Assembly: GCA_036488085.1 (NCBI GenBank)
Contig: DASXHZ010000016.1
Location: forward strand, 1 to 36,981
Direction: 5' to 3'
From: DASXHZ01 sp036488085
GTDB taxonomy: Bacteria > Acidobacteriota > Thermoanaerobaculia > Gp7-AA8
DNA: 36,981 bases
A program made the position numbers and the translations under genes. Positions 1 to 8,791 of this stretch are shown one piece after another. The notes beneath the pieces were generated by a model, which saw only the letters and a program-made list of their open reading frames with translations, searched no databases and had not been told where the DNA came from. How positions within the stretch are numbered: the first letter of the stretch is position 1; each line of letters starts with the position of its first letter.

Positions 1-1580
<1,580 letters not shown>

Positions 1581-1610
1581 GACGCCAGCTCCAAGCTGTC
1601 AGCTCTAAGG

Positions 1611-1639
1611 GGGCGCGTCGCGAGACGCGCCCTTTTTTT
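1611..1639 (+). terminator. Rho-independent terminator of groEL
   Basis: A perfect 9-bp stem, GGGCGCGTC (1611-1619) with GACGCGCCC (1624-1632), is closed by a GCGA tetraloop of the stable GNRA type and followed by seven T residues (1633-1639). It lies 30 nt after the groEL stop codon, which is the expected place and orientation. Confidence 0.93.
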
Positions 1640-1842
1640 CGTTACTCGAGATTCGTGACTCGTTGTTCGGGGGGCGGAATGCGATCCGGCTGTGCCTTGT
1701 GTAGTACTCGCGAGCGCGTTCGGCCGACGAACGAGTAACGATTGCCTTGTGTGGGGGGCCGGCTCTCAGCCGGCCCTGATGCGGCTGAGAGCCGCGCCCT
1801 ACATACGACGCGCGACCGCTTCGGCCGAGTAACGAGTAACGA
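1639..1842. repeat. Cluster of CGAGTAACGA-type short repeats
   Basis: The gap between groEL and the convergent M20 gene holds several copies of a short motif. An inverted copy, TCGTTACTCG with a variant GTGACTCGTTGTTCG, lies at about 1639-1669. Direct copies of CGAGTAACGA lie at 1732-1741 and, doubled, at 1826-1842. The two direct copies are preceded by related sequence (about 1714-1741 and 1818-1842, both containing TTCGGCCGA), so the repeat unit is about 25 bp and imperfect. A second motif, TGCCTTGTGT, is repeated at 1693-1702 and 1743-1752. No credible gene is seen here. Confidence 0.7.
1751..1805. repeat. Two-hairpin palindromic intergenic element, copy A
   Basis: Two adjacent perfect hairpins: GGGCCGGCT-CTC-AGCCGGCCC (1756-1764 with 1768-1776) and GCGGCT-GAG-AGCCGC (1781-1786 with 1790-1795). 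In reverse complement the whole element aligns over about 54 nt with the element at 28096-28150, including matching outer ends (TGTAGGG... and ...GCCGGCCC). It lies between the 3' ends of groEL and the M20 peptidase gene, so it could also help end the minus-strand M20 transcript, although no T-run follows. It resembles a REP-type dispersed palindrome. Confidence 0.7.
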
Positions 1843-1845
1843 CGC

Positions 1846-3261
1846 TCAAAGCCCCGCGAACAACGCGGCGAAGATTTCGACGCCGCGGTTGACGTAGTCG
1901 ATGCGGACGTTTTCGTTGGCGGCGTGCTGGTTGTTGTCGTAGTTGACGATCGGCAGGCCGATGGCGGGCGTTTGGCCGCCGTTCATGAAGAGGTACATCG
2001 GAACGCTGCCGCCGAGCGAGGGGGCGCGGAGGGGGGCGGTGCCGGTGCCTTCGGTGATGGCGTGGATGACACGCGTGGAGAACGGTGAGTCGAGCGGCGT
2101 GCGCGCGGCGGGATAACCGGCGCCCCATCTCATCTTCACGACGCGTGGATGCGCGAGGAGGGTCGCGGCATCTGGCGTGTCGTGGACGATGAACCATCCC
2201 TGGCTCGTGAGGAATGACTCGACGCGGTGCTGTACACCTTCCGGCGTTTGGGCAGGTACGAGGCGGAAGTCAATCGAGGCGACCGCGGTCGACGGGATGG
2301 CGTTCGATGCTTTCGCGCCGACGTGTCCCGCCTCGAATCCGCGGAGGTTCAACGCCGGCGCGAGGATCTGCAGCGCGAGCGCATGGCCTTCGCCTTCCGT
2401 CCGTCCGAGGGCAAGCTCGTGTTTCAGGGAGGTATCGACGTCGGGGAACTCGGCGATCGCGGCGCGTTCGGAGGCGGTGAGCGGCGTGACGTCGTCGTAG
2501 AAACCCGGAATGAGAATGCGCGCCTCGGTATCGCGCATCGAGTCGATCAGGTGCGTCAGCGCGACGATCGGATTCGGCGCCCAGTTCCCGTAATGGCCGC
2601 TGTGGAGCGGACGTGACGGGCCGTAGGTCGTGACCTCGACGTCGGTGACGCCGCGCGCACCGTAATAGAGCTGCAGCTTGCCGCTCTGGTGCACCGGACC
2701 GTCGCAGATCATCCAGGCGTCGGTGCGCAGCTCGTTTGCGTATTGCTTCAGATAGCCGGCGAGATGCGGAGAGCCCGCCTCTTCTTCCCCTTCGAAGACA
2801 AAGCGGATGCGCGATGCAGGTTCGATGTGCGCCGCTTTCATCGAGTCGATCGCCGCGAGCATGGCGATGATGGGGGCCTTGTCGTCGCTCGCCGAGCGGC
2901 CGTACAGGCGGCCGTCTTTCACGACGGGCGACCACGGCGGCGTCGTCCACTGCACAGGATCGACCGGCTGGCCGTCGTAATGTGCGTAGAAGGAGATGAC
3001 CTTGTCGCCCCTCCCCCACTCCGCAACCATCATCGGCGGAGCGTCGCCGAGCCGGAGCAGCCGCGCTTCGATCCCCCGCTTACCGAACATCGCCACGAGC
3101 GCGGCGGCATTCTTCTCGATGCCGTCGTGATCGGAGGCGACGTTCGGCAGCGCGACGAACGACGTCAACTCGCCGACGATCTCCGCCTCGTGCTGCTGCA
3201 CGTGCACTCGCGCCGACTGCGCGGCGGCGAGAGCTGCGGAGAGCGCGGCGGCCAGGATCAT
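1846..3261 (-). CDS. M20 family metallopeptidase (CNDP-like dipeptidase), exported
   Basis: Predicted di-zinc exopeptidase of the M20 family, 471 aa. The first 15 or so residues (MILAAALSAALAAAQ) form a short signal peptide with an Ala-rich core, so it probably acts in the periplasm. Family residues are in order: His94 and Asp96 in HYDGQPVD, the metal-bridging Asp of GRSASDDK (about 126), the catalytic and metal Glu pair in FEGEEEAGS (about 160-161), Asp187 in ICDGP, and His in PLHSGHYGN (about 220-223) at the dimerisation lid. The length fits the family. The start ATG overlaps the stop codon of the upstream M1-like gene as ATGA, indicating translational coupling and a two-gene peptidase operon, in which small peptides released by one enzyme could feed the other (inference). 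Exact substrate is unknown. Confidence 0.93.
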   Translation of the reverse strand: MILAAALSAALAAAQSARVHVQQHEAEIVGELTSFVALPNVASDHDGIEKNAAALVAMFGKRGIEARLLRLGDAPPMMVAEWGRGDKVISFYAHYDGQPVDPVQWTTPPWSPVVKDGRLYGRSASDDKAPIIAMLAAIDSMKAAHIEPASRIRFVFEGEEEAGSPHLAGYLKQYANELRTDAWMICDGPVHQSGKLQLYYGARGVTDVEVTTYGPSRPLHSGHYGNWAPNPIVALTHLIDSMRDTEARILIPGFYDDVTPLTASERAAIAEFPDVDTSLKHELALGRTEGEGHALALQILAPALNLRGFEAGHVGAKASNAIPSTAVASIDFRLVPAQTPEGVQHRVESFLTSQGWFIVHDTPDAATLLAHPRVVKMRWGAGYPAARTPLDSPFSTRVIHAITEGTGTAPLRAPSLGGSVPMYLFMNGGQTPAIGLPIVNYDNNQHAANENVRIDYVNRGVEIFAALFAGL

Positions 3262-5702
3262 CGCGTCAGTACATCATGCAGCAGGTTGATCTCCACCGAC
3301 TTCGGCTTGCGCGGGATCGGAAGATCGACGTCGAGGGTCTTCGTCTGGCTGCCGATCAGGACCATGCTGCCGAGCTTCGCGAACGCGCCCTTCTCGAACA
3401 TCAGGTACACCGGAACCACGGTGGCGAAATCGTTGGGAACCAGCGACTGCGTGATGGTTCCGCTGATGTGGTACTTCCCGCCGCCCGAGTCGGCGACCTT
3501 CAGATCGCCGACCAGCTTCGGCGCGTCGGTGCCGCGGACCCACTGCCGGAAGAAGTAGTCGATGCTGCCGTCCTGCGTGATCTTCATCGGCTGCGTCGCG
3601 TGCTTCTGCACGATCTGCTCGAAGTCGGCGGTCGACGGGTTCTTGCCGGAATATGTCTTCGCGAAGTCGGTCATCATGGCGATGAAGTCTTCGTCGTGGT
3701 TCTGCTTCTTCGGGTCGCTCATCAGCATACGAAGCATGTGCAGAACGTAGGCGCCCTTCTCGTACACGATGACGCGGTAGCCGCTGCGGTCCTGCCAGGT
3801 GCTGAGACGAATGCCTTCCGTGATCGGGCCGGCGTCTTCATTGGGCAGGATCGAGCGCGCCGAGCGTTCGAAAATCTCCTTGCGGCGTTTCTCCCAGAAG
3901 TCGTCGTACGCCTTCGGCCCCTTCGTGAACTGGAGCACGAGCGCGGCGGAGAATTCGGCGAATCCTTCCGAGAGCCATTGGTCGTGATAGCTCGACCAGC
4001 CGACCTCGTGCCCCCACCACTGGTGCGCGAATTCGTGCGGGCCGACGAGATCGACGAACTCCGACATGTCGAGGCCGAAACCGAGGTTGTGGCGGACGGT
4101 GCTGCCGACGAAGGCGAGGTACGGCATGTAGATGAGGCCGGGCCACGACTGGCCGAAGAACCACTGCGACTGCTGCGTGATCGCGACGTGCTTGTCTTCG
4201 AGCGGCCCGAAGAAGACGTTGCCGGCGCGCGCCATGTTCGCGCCGTCTGCGAATGCCGCCTGCGCCAGCGCGCCGGTGTCCACCCGGACGCCCGACTGGA
4301 GCTCGCTTTCTTCTCCGAACGCGCCGTTGTCCGCCATCGCGTTGATCTCGCGAATGACGTCCGGCTCGCCGGGATTGGTGTAGACGTCGAGACTCATCCC
4401 GCTCTGCGCGTCGTTCTGCGTCAGCTTCTTGAACTTCCCGTAGTTGAAACCGGCAACGCGAACGGGATGCTCGGTCTTGTAGACGGAGAGGCGCTGCTCG
4501 CCTTCGACCCGGTTCTCGGTTTCCTTCCCGACCGCGACGATCTGATTCTGTTGCGGATAGCGGAACGTCATCTCAAACATCGTCGGCTCGCGGAAGGCGC
4601 CGACGTTCGGATACCAGCTCTCGCGTGCGCCGACGGTGTAGTTGCCGTCGCCGGCATCCTGCATGACGCGTTTGTCGACGCCGTGGTACGTGACGCGAAC
4701 GAGCAGCTTGTCGCCGGTCTTGACCATGGTCGGGAAGACCGCCGCCGCGTCGTCGTCCTCGTCGGCCTTCTCCTGAATGAATGCGACGCTGGTCCAGGCC
4801 GGCGGATTGGCAGCGGCCGGCGAGTACGACACGTCGTCGATCCGCAGTTTTCCGGCGAGCGACAGCGGCAGCACGTGAAAGGTATTCGTCGCCGTCAGCG
4901 TCAGGGTCGTCTTGCCCGCGACCTCGGCGTTCGGCGCGATGGTCGTGTCGATCGAATAGTGCTCGGCCAACGCCGGGTGGATGATGCGCGTCGCACGGCC
5001 GGAGGCAATCTCGCTCTTCATGTTCGCGAGGTACCAGATGCCGCCCTTGGTCTGATCGACGTTGATGAAGATCGTCTTCTCGCCGCCGTCGTCGATGTGC
5101 AGGGCGAGGGCGTCGACGCCGCGCGGGTCGACCGCGAGGATCGCAGGCGGATAGTTCTTGCCGCGAATGTAGGCGAGAAACAGCGACGGATCGCTCGGGT
5201 CCTCCACGTCCTGGAGGACGCGAATGTGGACGTTCGTCTTCAGCTCTTTGCGCTCGTACTTGAGGAAATCGTCGAGCGCCTTGTTCGCCTCGGGAGCCAC
5301 GGTTCCTTTGTCGGGCCCCCCCGCTTTCACGATGAGCTGCTGGTCGAAGAAAACGCCCGAGGTGAACTTCTCCGTCAGCACCTTCAGCTTCTCATCGCCG
5401 GTGTTGATCGCGAGCTGCCGCATTTCGACCGCCGTCGCGGGCGTGAGCGTGTACGTTCCCTCGCCGACGAAGACGCAGCCAATGTCGGTTTTGTCGACGG
5501 GCGCGAGAAGGTAGAGCGTCCCGTTGAGTGTGAAGTGGTAGACGTCGCGGTCGAACTCGTAATTGTTGACCGCGATCACCCGGCCGTCCGGTCGTGCGGT
5601 GCGCAACGTCGTGTACGCAGGATCGAAAGGAGGGCCGGCGGCAAAGAGCGAAGTGGCGGCGAGCAGCAATACCGCGCTCGCGAACAGACGGCGAATGTTC
5701 AC
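3258..5702 (-). CDS. M1-like (gluzincin) zinc metallopeptidase, exported
   Basis: Zinc peptidase of the M1/gluzincin type, 814 aa from a GTG start at 5702. I prefer this over an upstream ATG at 5774 because AAAAAGGA lies 7 nt before the GTG and the next residues (VNIRRLFASAVLLLAATSLFAAG) are a complete signal peptide. The zinc site is HEFAH (residues 556-560) and Glu579, exactly 18 residues after the second His, in QWLSEGFAE. About 250 N-terminal residues before the M1-like core match no domain I recognise. The G-x-M-E-N exopeptidase motif, which should lie about 30 residues before HExxH, is not visible; the segment there reads WPGLIYMPYLAFVGSTVRHN. It may therefore not be a classical aminopeptidase. 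It is the first gene of an operon with the M20 peptidase. Confidence 0.9.
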   Translation of the reverse strand: MNIRRLFASAVLLLAATSLFAAGPPFDPAYTTLRTARPDGRVIAVNNYEFDRDVYHFTLNGTLYLLAPVDKTDIGCVFVGEGTYTLTPATAVEMRQLAINTGDEKLKVLTEKFTSGVFFDQQLIVKAGGPDKGTVAPEANKALDDFLKYERKELKTNVHIRVLQDVEDPSDPSLFLAYIRGKNYPPAILAVDPRGVDALALHIDDGGEKTIFINVDQTKGGIWYLANMKSEIASGRATRIIHPALAEHYSIDTTIAPNAEVAGKTTLTLTATNTFHVLPLSLAGKLRIDDVSYSPAAANPPAWTSVAFIQEKADEDDDAAAVFPTMVKTGDKLLVRVTYHGVDKRVMQDAGDGNYTVGARESWYPNVGAFREPTMFEMTFRYPQQNQIVAVGKETENRVEGEQRLSVYKTEHPVRVAGFNYGKFKKLTQNDAQSGMSLDVYTNPGEPDVIREINAMADNGAFGEESELQSGVRVDTGALAQAAFADGANMARAGNVFFGPLEDKHVAITQQSQWFFGQSWPGLIYMPYLAFVGSTVRHNLGFGLDMSEFVDLVGPHEFAHQWWGHEVGWSSYHDQWLSEGFAEFSAALVLQFTKGPKAYDDFWEKRRKEIFERSARSILPNEDAGPITEGIRLSTWQDRSGYRVIVYEKGAYVLHMLRMLMSDPKKQNHDEDFIAMMTDFAKTYSGKNPSTADFEQIVQKHATQPMKITQDGSIDYFFRQWVRGTDAPKLVGDLKVADSGGGKYHISGTITQSLVPNDFATVVPVYLMFEKGAFAKLGSMVLIGSQTKTLDVDLPIPRKPKSVEINLLHDVLTR

Positions 5703-5739
5703 GGGGTATCCTTTTTCTATCTGGGAATTTGGGTGTCCG

Positions 5740-5768
5740 ATTGTATCCGCGTTTACTATTCCGCGAAG
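5740..5768 (-). promoter_or_regulatory. Possible sigma-70-like promoter of the M1/M20 operon
   Basis: On the minus strand TACAAT (5745-5740) matches the -10 consensus in five of six bases and lies about 38 nt upstream of the GTG start, giving a plausible short leader. The -35 region 16-17 nt further upstream (CTTCGC or TTCGCG) is weak. This is a candidate only. Confidence 0.25.
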
Positions 5769-5787
5769 ATCCACCTCGGTGTAGACG

Positions 5788-6222
5788 ATGAAGCCGTTCA
5801 GGAAGTGGTTCGGCCTTGGGGTCGCGATCGGGGCCGCCGTTACGGCGTTTGTCGCCGTCGCTTGGCCGTGGCTCTATGCAAAACATCCGTGGCCTGGATC
5901 CGGCCGCGCGGCCGCTGCCGGCCTCTTGCCACGCATCTACACGTCATCGCCGGTTGCGTTCGTCCACGTAATCGTCCTGTATGTCATCGCCGGCTTAATT
6001 GTCGGTTTCTTGGTGAGCGATGCGCGCGAGCCGGTGTATTCATGGCTCGGCGTTTCGGCGAGCGTACTCTTGCTCGACATGCTGTGGCCTGTCGTGAGGC
6101 AGAGTAATCTAGCTCCGCTTGCCGTGATCGTCATTCCGATCGAGGCGTCGCCGTTTCTCCTGTTCGCGGTCGCTACGTACGCGTTGCGCTGGACAATCCG
6201 GCGTCGCCATTCGCGGGATTAG
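5788..6222 (+). CDS. Small four-helix integral membrane protein, unknown function
   Basis: A 144-aa protein I do not recognise. It has four hydrophobic segments, at about 8-28 (GLGVAIGAAVTAFVAVAW), 57-76 (VAFVHVIVLYVIAGLIVGFL), 86-102 and 112-132 (APLAVIVIPIEASPFLLFAV), and a basic C-terminus (RWTIRRRHSRD), consistent with an inner-membrane protein. It is divergent from the M1 peptidase gene with 85 nt between them, and its 3' end overlaps the 3' end of the convergent acyltransferase gene by 50 nt. No strong ribosome-binding site is seen. The regular pattern of membrane helices is the main argument that it is real rather than a shadow ORF. Confidence 0.6.
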   Translation: MKPFRKWFGLGVAIGAAVTAFVAVAWPWLYAKHPWPGSGRAAAAGLLPRIYTSSPVAFVHVIVLYVIAGLIVGFLVSDAREPVYSWLGVSASVLLLDMLWPVVRQSNLAPLAVIVIPIEASPFLLFAVATYALRWTIRRRHSRD

Positions 6223-7435
6223 AGACCATCTCACTGGCGACGATCACGAACTCGCTCCGCAGCGAGTTACGCGCTGCGACGAGATCACGACGCCGGATCG
6301 CGCGGAGACGGCCGATCAGGACGTCTGCGGTCTCGAAGATGCGATAGGCCTCGAACCCGAGAATTGGGATGACGAGCAGTGCGCCGATCGCGGCAAGAAC
6401 GCCGAGGTAGTGATACGCGACGATGGCGTAGACGATCCACGTCAGCGGAAACAGCAGCAGAGATCCAATGAACTTGATGGTCGCCATCAACTCGCTCTCG
6501 CCCTGCGAGAACCGTTTGGCGAGGAAGCCGACCAGCCGGTAGGTCGGGTAGTGCAGTACGGCTCCGGCGGCGGCGACCGGCAATTGCACGACGACGCGGA
6601 CGATCGTCGACGCGCGAAACCGCGTCACGAGCTCGTGCGGCTCCAGCTTCGCCCTTCGCAGCTCCTCGGCGAAGCGCGTTACCTCCGACTCGAGGCGCGC
6701 CAGCCGCTGCGGATCGTGCTCACAGAGGTAGTGGTATCCATCGACGAACTGCTTCCGCAGCGCGAACTCGCCGGCGACGTCGGTGCGGTCGCTGAAGATG
6801 TCTTCCGCCTTTGCGACGAGATCCATGGCGGCGCGTGAGTCGGCCTGCAGCGTCACCGCGGCGAGCCCGCGCTCGATCTCACTCGTCAGCTCCTCGACTG
6901 ACTCGCTCGCCCGCACGGCCAACGGCGCGCCGTAGATGACGAGCACGTCGCTCCGAAACGTCCCCTTCGCGGAGTAGTAGATGCCGGTCGGAACGACGGC
7001 GAGATTCGGAATCGACGCGCCGAGGGCGATGCGTGCCGCGCCGGTCTTGAGCTCGCGGAGGCGAGCATCGCTGTGCGTCGTCCCTTCCGGAAAGATCGCG
7101 ACGCCGCCGCCGCGCTCGAGGATCTCGCGGGCGCGCGCAAACGTCTCCTCGTTCGAGCCCGTGACGTTGTCCTGTTTCCGGTAGACCGGAATCGAGTCGA
7201 AGAGTCTCGCCAACGAACCGATAAGCGGATAGCGAAACAGCGGCGCCTTTGCGAGGAACGACACCGCTCGCGGCGCGTAACAGAGGACGAAGAGCGGATC
7301 GATCAGGCCGTTCGGATGGTTGACCGCGAAGATCATCGGCGCGTCGCGCGGAATGTTCTCGAATCCGGCGATCTCGACGCGGCGGTAGAAGACTTCGATC
7401 GCGAATCGCAACAGGCGGACGACGAAGCGCCTCAT
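6173..7435 (-). CDS. PlsC-like (LPLAT) membrane acyltransferase
   Basis: Predicted glycerophospholipid-type acyltransferase, 420 aa. Block I reads NHPNGLIDPL with His40 and Asp46, spaced H-x5-D rather than the usual H-x4-D; block III is FPEGTTHS (115-122), which binds the phosphate of the acyl acceptor in this family. A second part (about 300-380) contains two or more hydrophobic segments (LLLFPLTWIVYAIVAYHYLG), so the protein is membrane anchored. Start: the ATG at 7435 overlaps the stop codon of the upstream MFS gene as ATGA, and the sequence from there (MRRFVVRLLRFAIEVFYRR) is a good amphipathic/hydrophobic lead, so I prefer it to the ATG at 7459. The lead and the H-x5-D spacing recall Gat/Gpt2-type glycerol-phosphate acyltransferases. 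The acyl acceptor cannot be decided. The MFS carrier may move a lipid-like substrate for it (inference). Confidence 0.87.
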   Translation of the reverse strand: MRRFVVRLLRFAIEVFYRRVEIAGFENIPRDAPMIFAVNHPNGLIDPLFVLCYAPRAVSFLAKAPLFRYPLIGSLARLFDSIPVYRKQDNVTGSNEETFARAREILERGGGVAIFPEGTTHSDARLRELKTGAARIALGASIPNLAVVPTGIYYSAKGTFRSDVLVIYGAPLAVRASESVEELTSEIERGLAAVTLQADSRAAMDLVAKAEDIFSDRTDVAGEFALRKQFVDGYHYLCEHDPQRLARLESEVTRFAEELRRAKLEPHELVTRFRASTIVRVVVQLPVAAAGAVLHYPTYRLVGFLAKRFSQGESELMATIKFIGSLLLFPLTWIVYAIVAYHYLGVLAAIGALLVIPILGFEAYRIFETADVLIGRLRAIRRRDLVAARNSLRSEFVIVASEMVSNPANGDAGLSSATRT

Positions 7436-8709
7436 GCGGAGACGCGCGTGCCGCGCCACGCCGCGTACGACCAGATCACGCCGCCGAGGAAGATCGCGAC
7501 CGGTACGATCAGAAACGCGCGTTGCAGCGAGCTGATGTCCGAGAGGTATCCGATCAGCGGCGGCGACGGTACGTCGCCCAGGAGATGCATCACCAGGATC
7601 GAGAGCGCGAGTGCGGTGGCGCGCTCACCCGGCGAGACGAGATTCACGATCGCCGAATTCACCGGGCCGGTCGAAGCGAACACCAGTACCTCGGCGACGA
7701 TCATCGCCGGCAGCCAGACGCTCTTGTTCGGATGATTGAAGGCGATGAGTGTCAGCGGCGCGGCGAGAATCGAGGTGATTCCGCAGAGCCAAAGGTACGA
7801 CTCCTTCGTCGTCTTCAGGAAGTAGTCGCCGATCCAGCCGCCGGCGAACGTACCGACGAAGCCGGTGACGAGGATGATCGCTCCGAACGTGACCGTCGCA
7901 TCCTCTCGCGACATCCCGCGCACCCGCTCCATGAATGCCGGAGTCCAGACGCCGAGACCGCCCAGGGCGAACGTCCACATCGCGTAGCCGAGGCAGGTGA
8001 GGATGTATTGGCGGTTCTTGAAGAGCCGAAGGTAGCTTTGTGTAACGCCGCCGATTCCGGCCGCGACGGCCGGCGAGTCGCCGTCGCCAGACTTGTCGTG
8101 CAACCCCCGCGGCACCTCGCGCACGAACATGACGAGCAACGCGAGCAGCAGTCCCGGCGCGCCGGCCACCCAGAACGCGGCGCGCCATCCGAAATGCTTG
8201 TCGACGAGCCCGCCGACCATGTAGCCGGCCGCGGAGCCGATTGGAATCGCGGCGAAGAAGACGGCGAAGACCCGGCCGCGTTTCTCGATCGGGAAATGAT
8301 CCGAGAGCAGCGCGGGAGCGATCGTCCCGTACGCCGCCTCGCCCACGCCGACCGTCGCACGGGCGGTGAACAACGACACGAAGCCGCGCGCGAAACCCGC
8401 GGCACCCGTTGCGACGCTCCAGATGGCGACGCCGAGGGCGATCAGAGGCGGACGCCGCCGGCGGTCACCTAACGTTCCGAAGACCGGGGACGTCAACATA
8501 TAAACGATGATGAAACCGGTGGCGAGCGAGCCGAGCTGGGTGTCGCTGAAGTGAAGATCGCGCTTGATTGCCTCGAGAACCGCGGAGAGGACCCATCGGT
8601 CGAGGTAGTTGAAAAGATTGATGAACGTCAGGATGGCGAGGGCGTAGGCCGCGGCGCGGCGCGCGGCGTCACTCGCTGTCGCCCTTTCGAGCGGGTCGCG
8701 TTGCGACAT
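7432..8709 (-). CDS. MFS transporter, Spinster-like
   Basis: Major facilitator superfamily secondary carrier, 425 aa from the ATG at 8709; the longer reading from 8793 would run into the start of the divergent phosphatase gene and adds a non-membrane segment without family similarity. Transmembrane segment 1 carries FNYLDRWVLSAVLEAIKRDL followed by FSDTQLGSLATGF and then SPVFGTLGDRRRR, the loop 2-3 signature. This arrangement is characteristic of Spinster-type MFS proteins, whose eukaryotic members carry lysophospholipids or sphingosine phosphate, and which in bacteria are mostly uncharacterised. About twelve hydrophobic segments are visible. The downstream acyltransferase overlaps by 4 nt. 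A lipid-related substrate is an attractive guess from this pairing but not shown. Confidence 0.9.
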   Translation of the reverse strand: MSQRDPLERATASDAARRAAAYALAILTFINLFNYLDRWVLSAVLEAIKRDLHFSDTQLGSLATGFIIVYMLTSPVFGTLGDRRRRPPLIALGVAIWSVATGAAGFARGFVSLFTARATVGVGEAAYGTIAPALLSDHFPIEKRGRVFAVFFAAIPIGSAAGYMVGGLVDKHFGWRAAFWVAGAPGLLLALLVMFVREVPRGLHDKSGDGDSPAVAAGIGGVTQSYLRLFKNRQYILTCLGYAMWTFALGGLGVWTPAFMERVRGMSREDATVTFGAIILVTGFVGTFAGGWIGDYFLKTTKESYLWLCGITSILAAPLTLIAFNHPNKSVWLPAMIVAEVLVFASTGPVNSAIVNLVSPGERATALALSILVMHLLGDVPSPPLIGYLSDISSLQRAFLIVPVAIFLGGVIWSYAAWRGTRVSA

Positions 8710-8791
8710 CGTTTCAGTGTAAGGGGAAACTCCTTCGGCACATGATCGTAAACAGATCGAGCGGATGCACGCGGTTATCATGAGGCGATCC

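Noticed and set aside
1639..1842. CRISPR array
   Set aside because: Repeats are short, partly inverted, imperfect and unevenly spaced, and there are no cas genes in the window.
3276..6107. A 943-codon open frame on the plus strand, antisense to the M1-like peptidase
   Set aside because: Its product is dominated by Arg, Val, Leu, Asp and Glu with no domain or signal, and it covers a gene with a perfect zinc site on the other strand. It is a GC-driven shadow.
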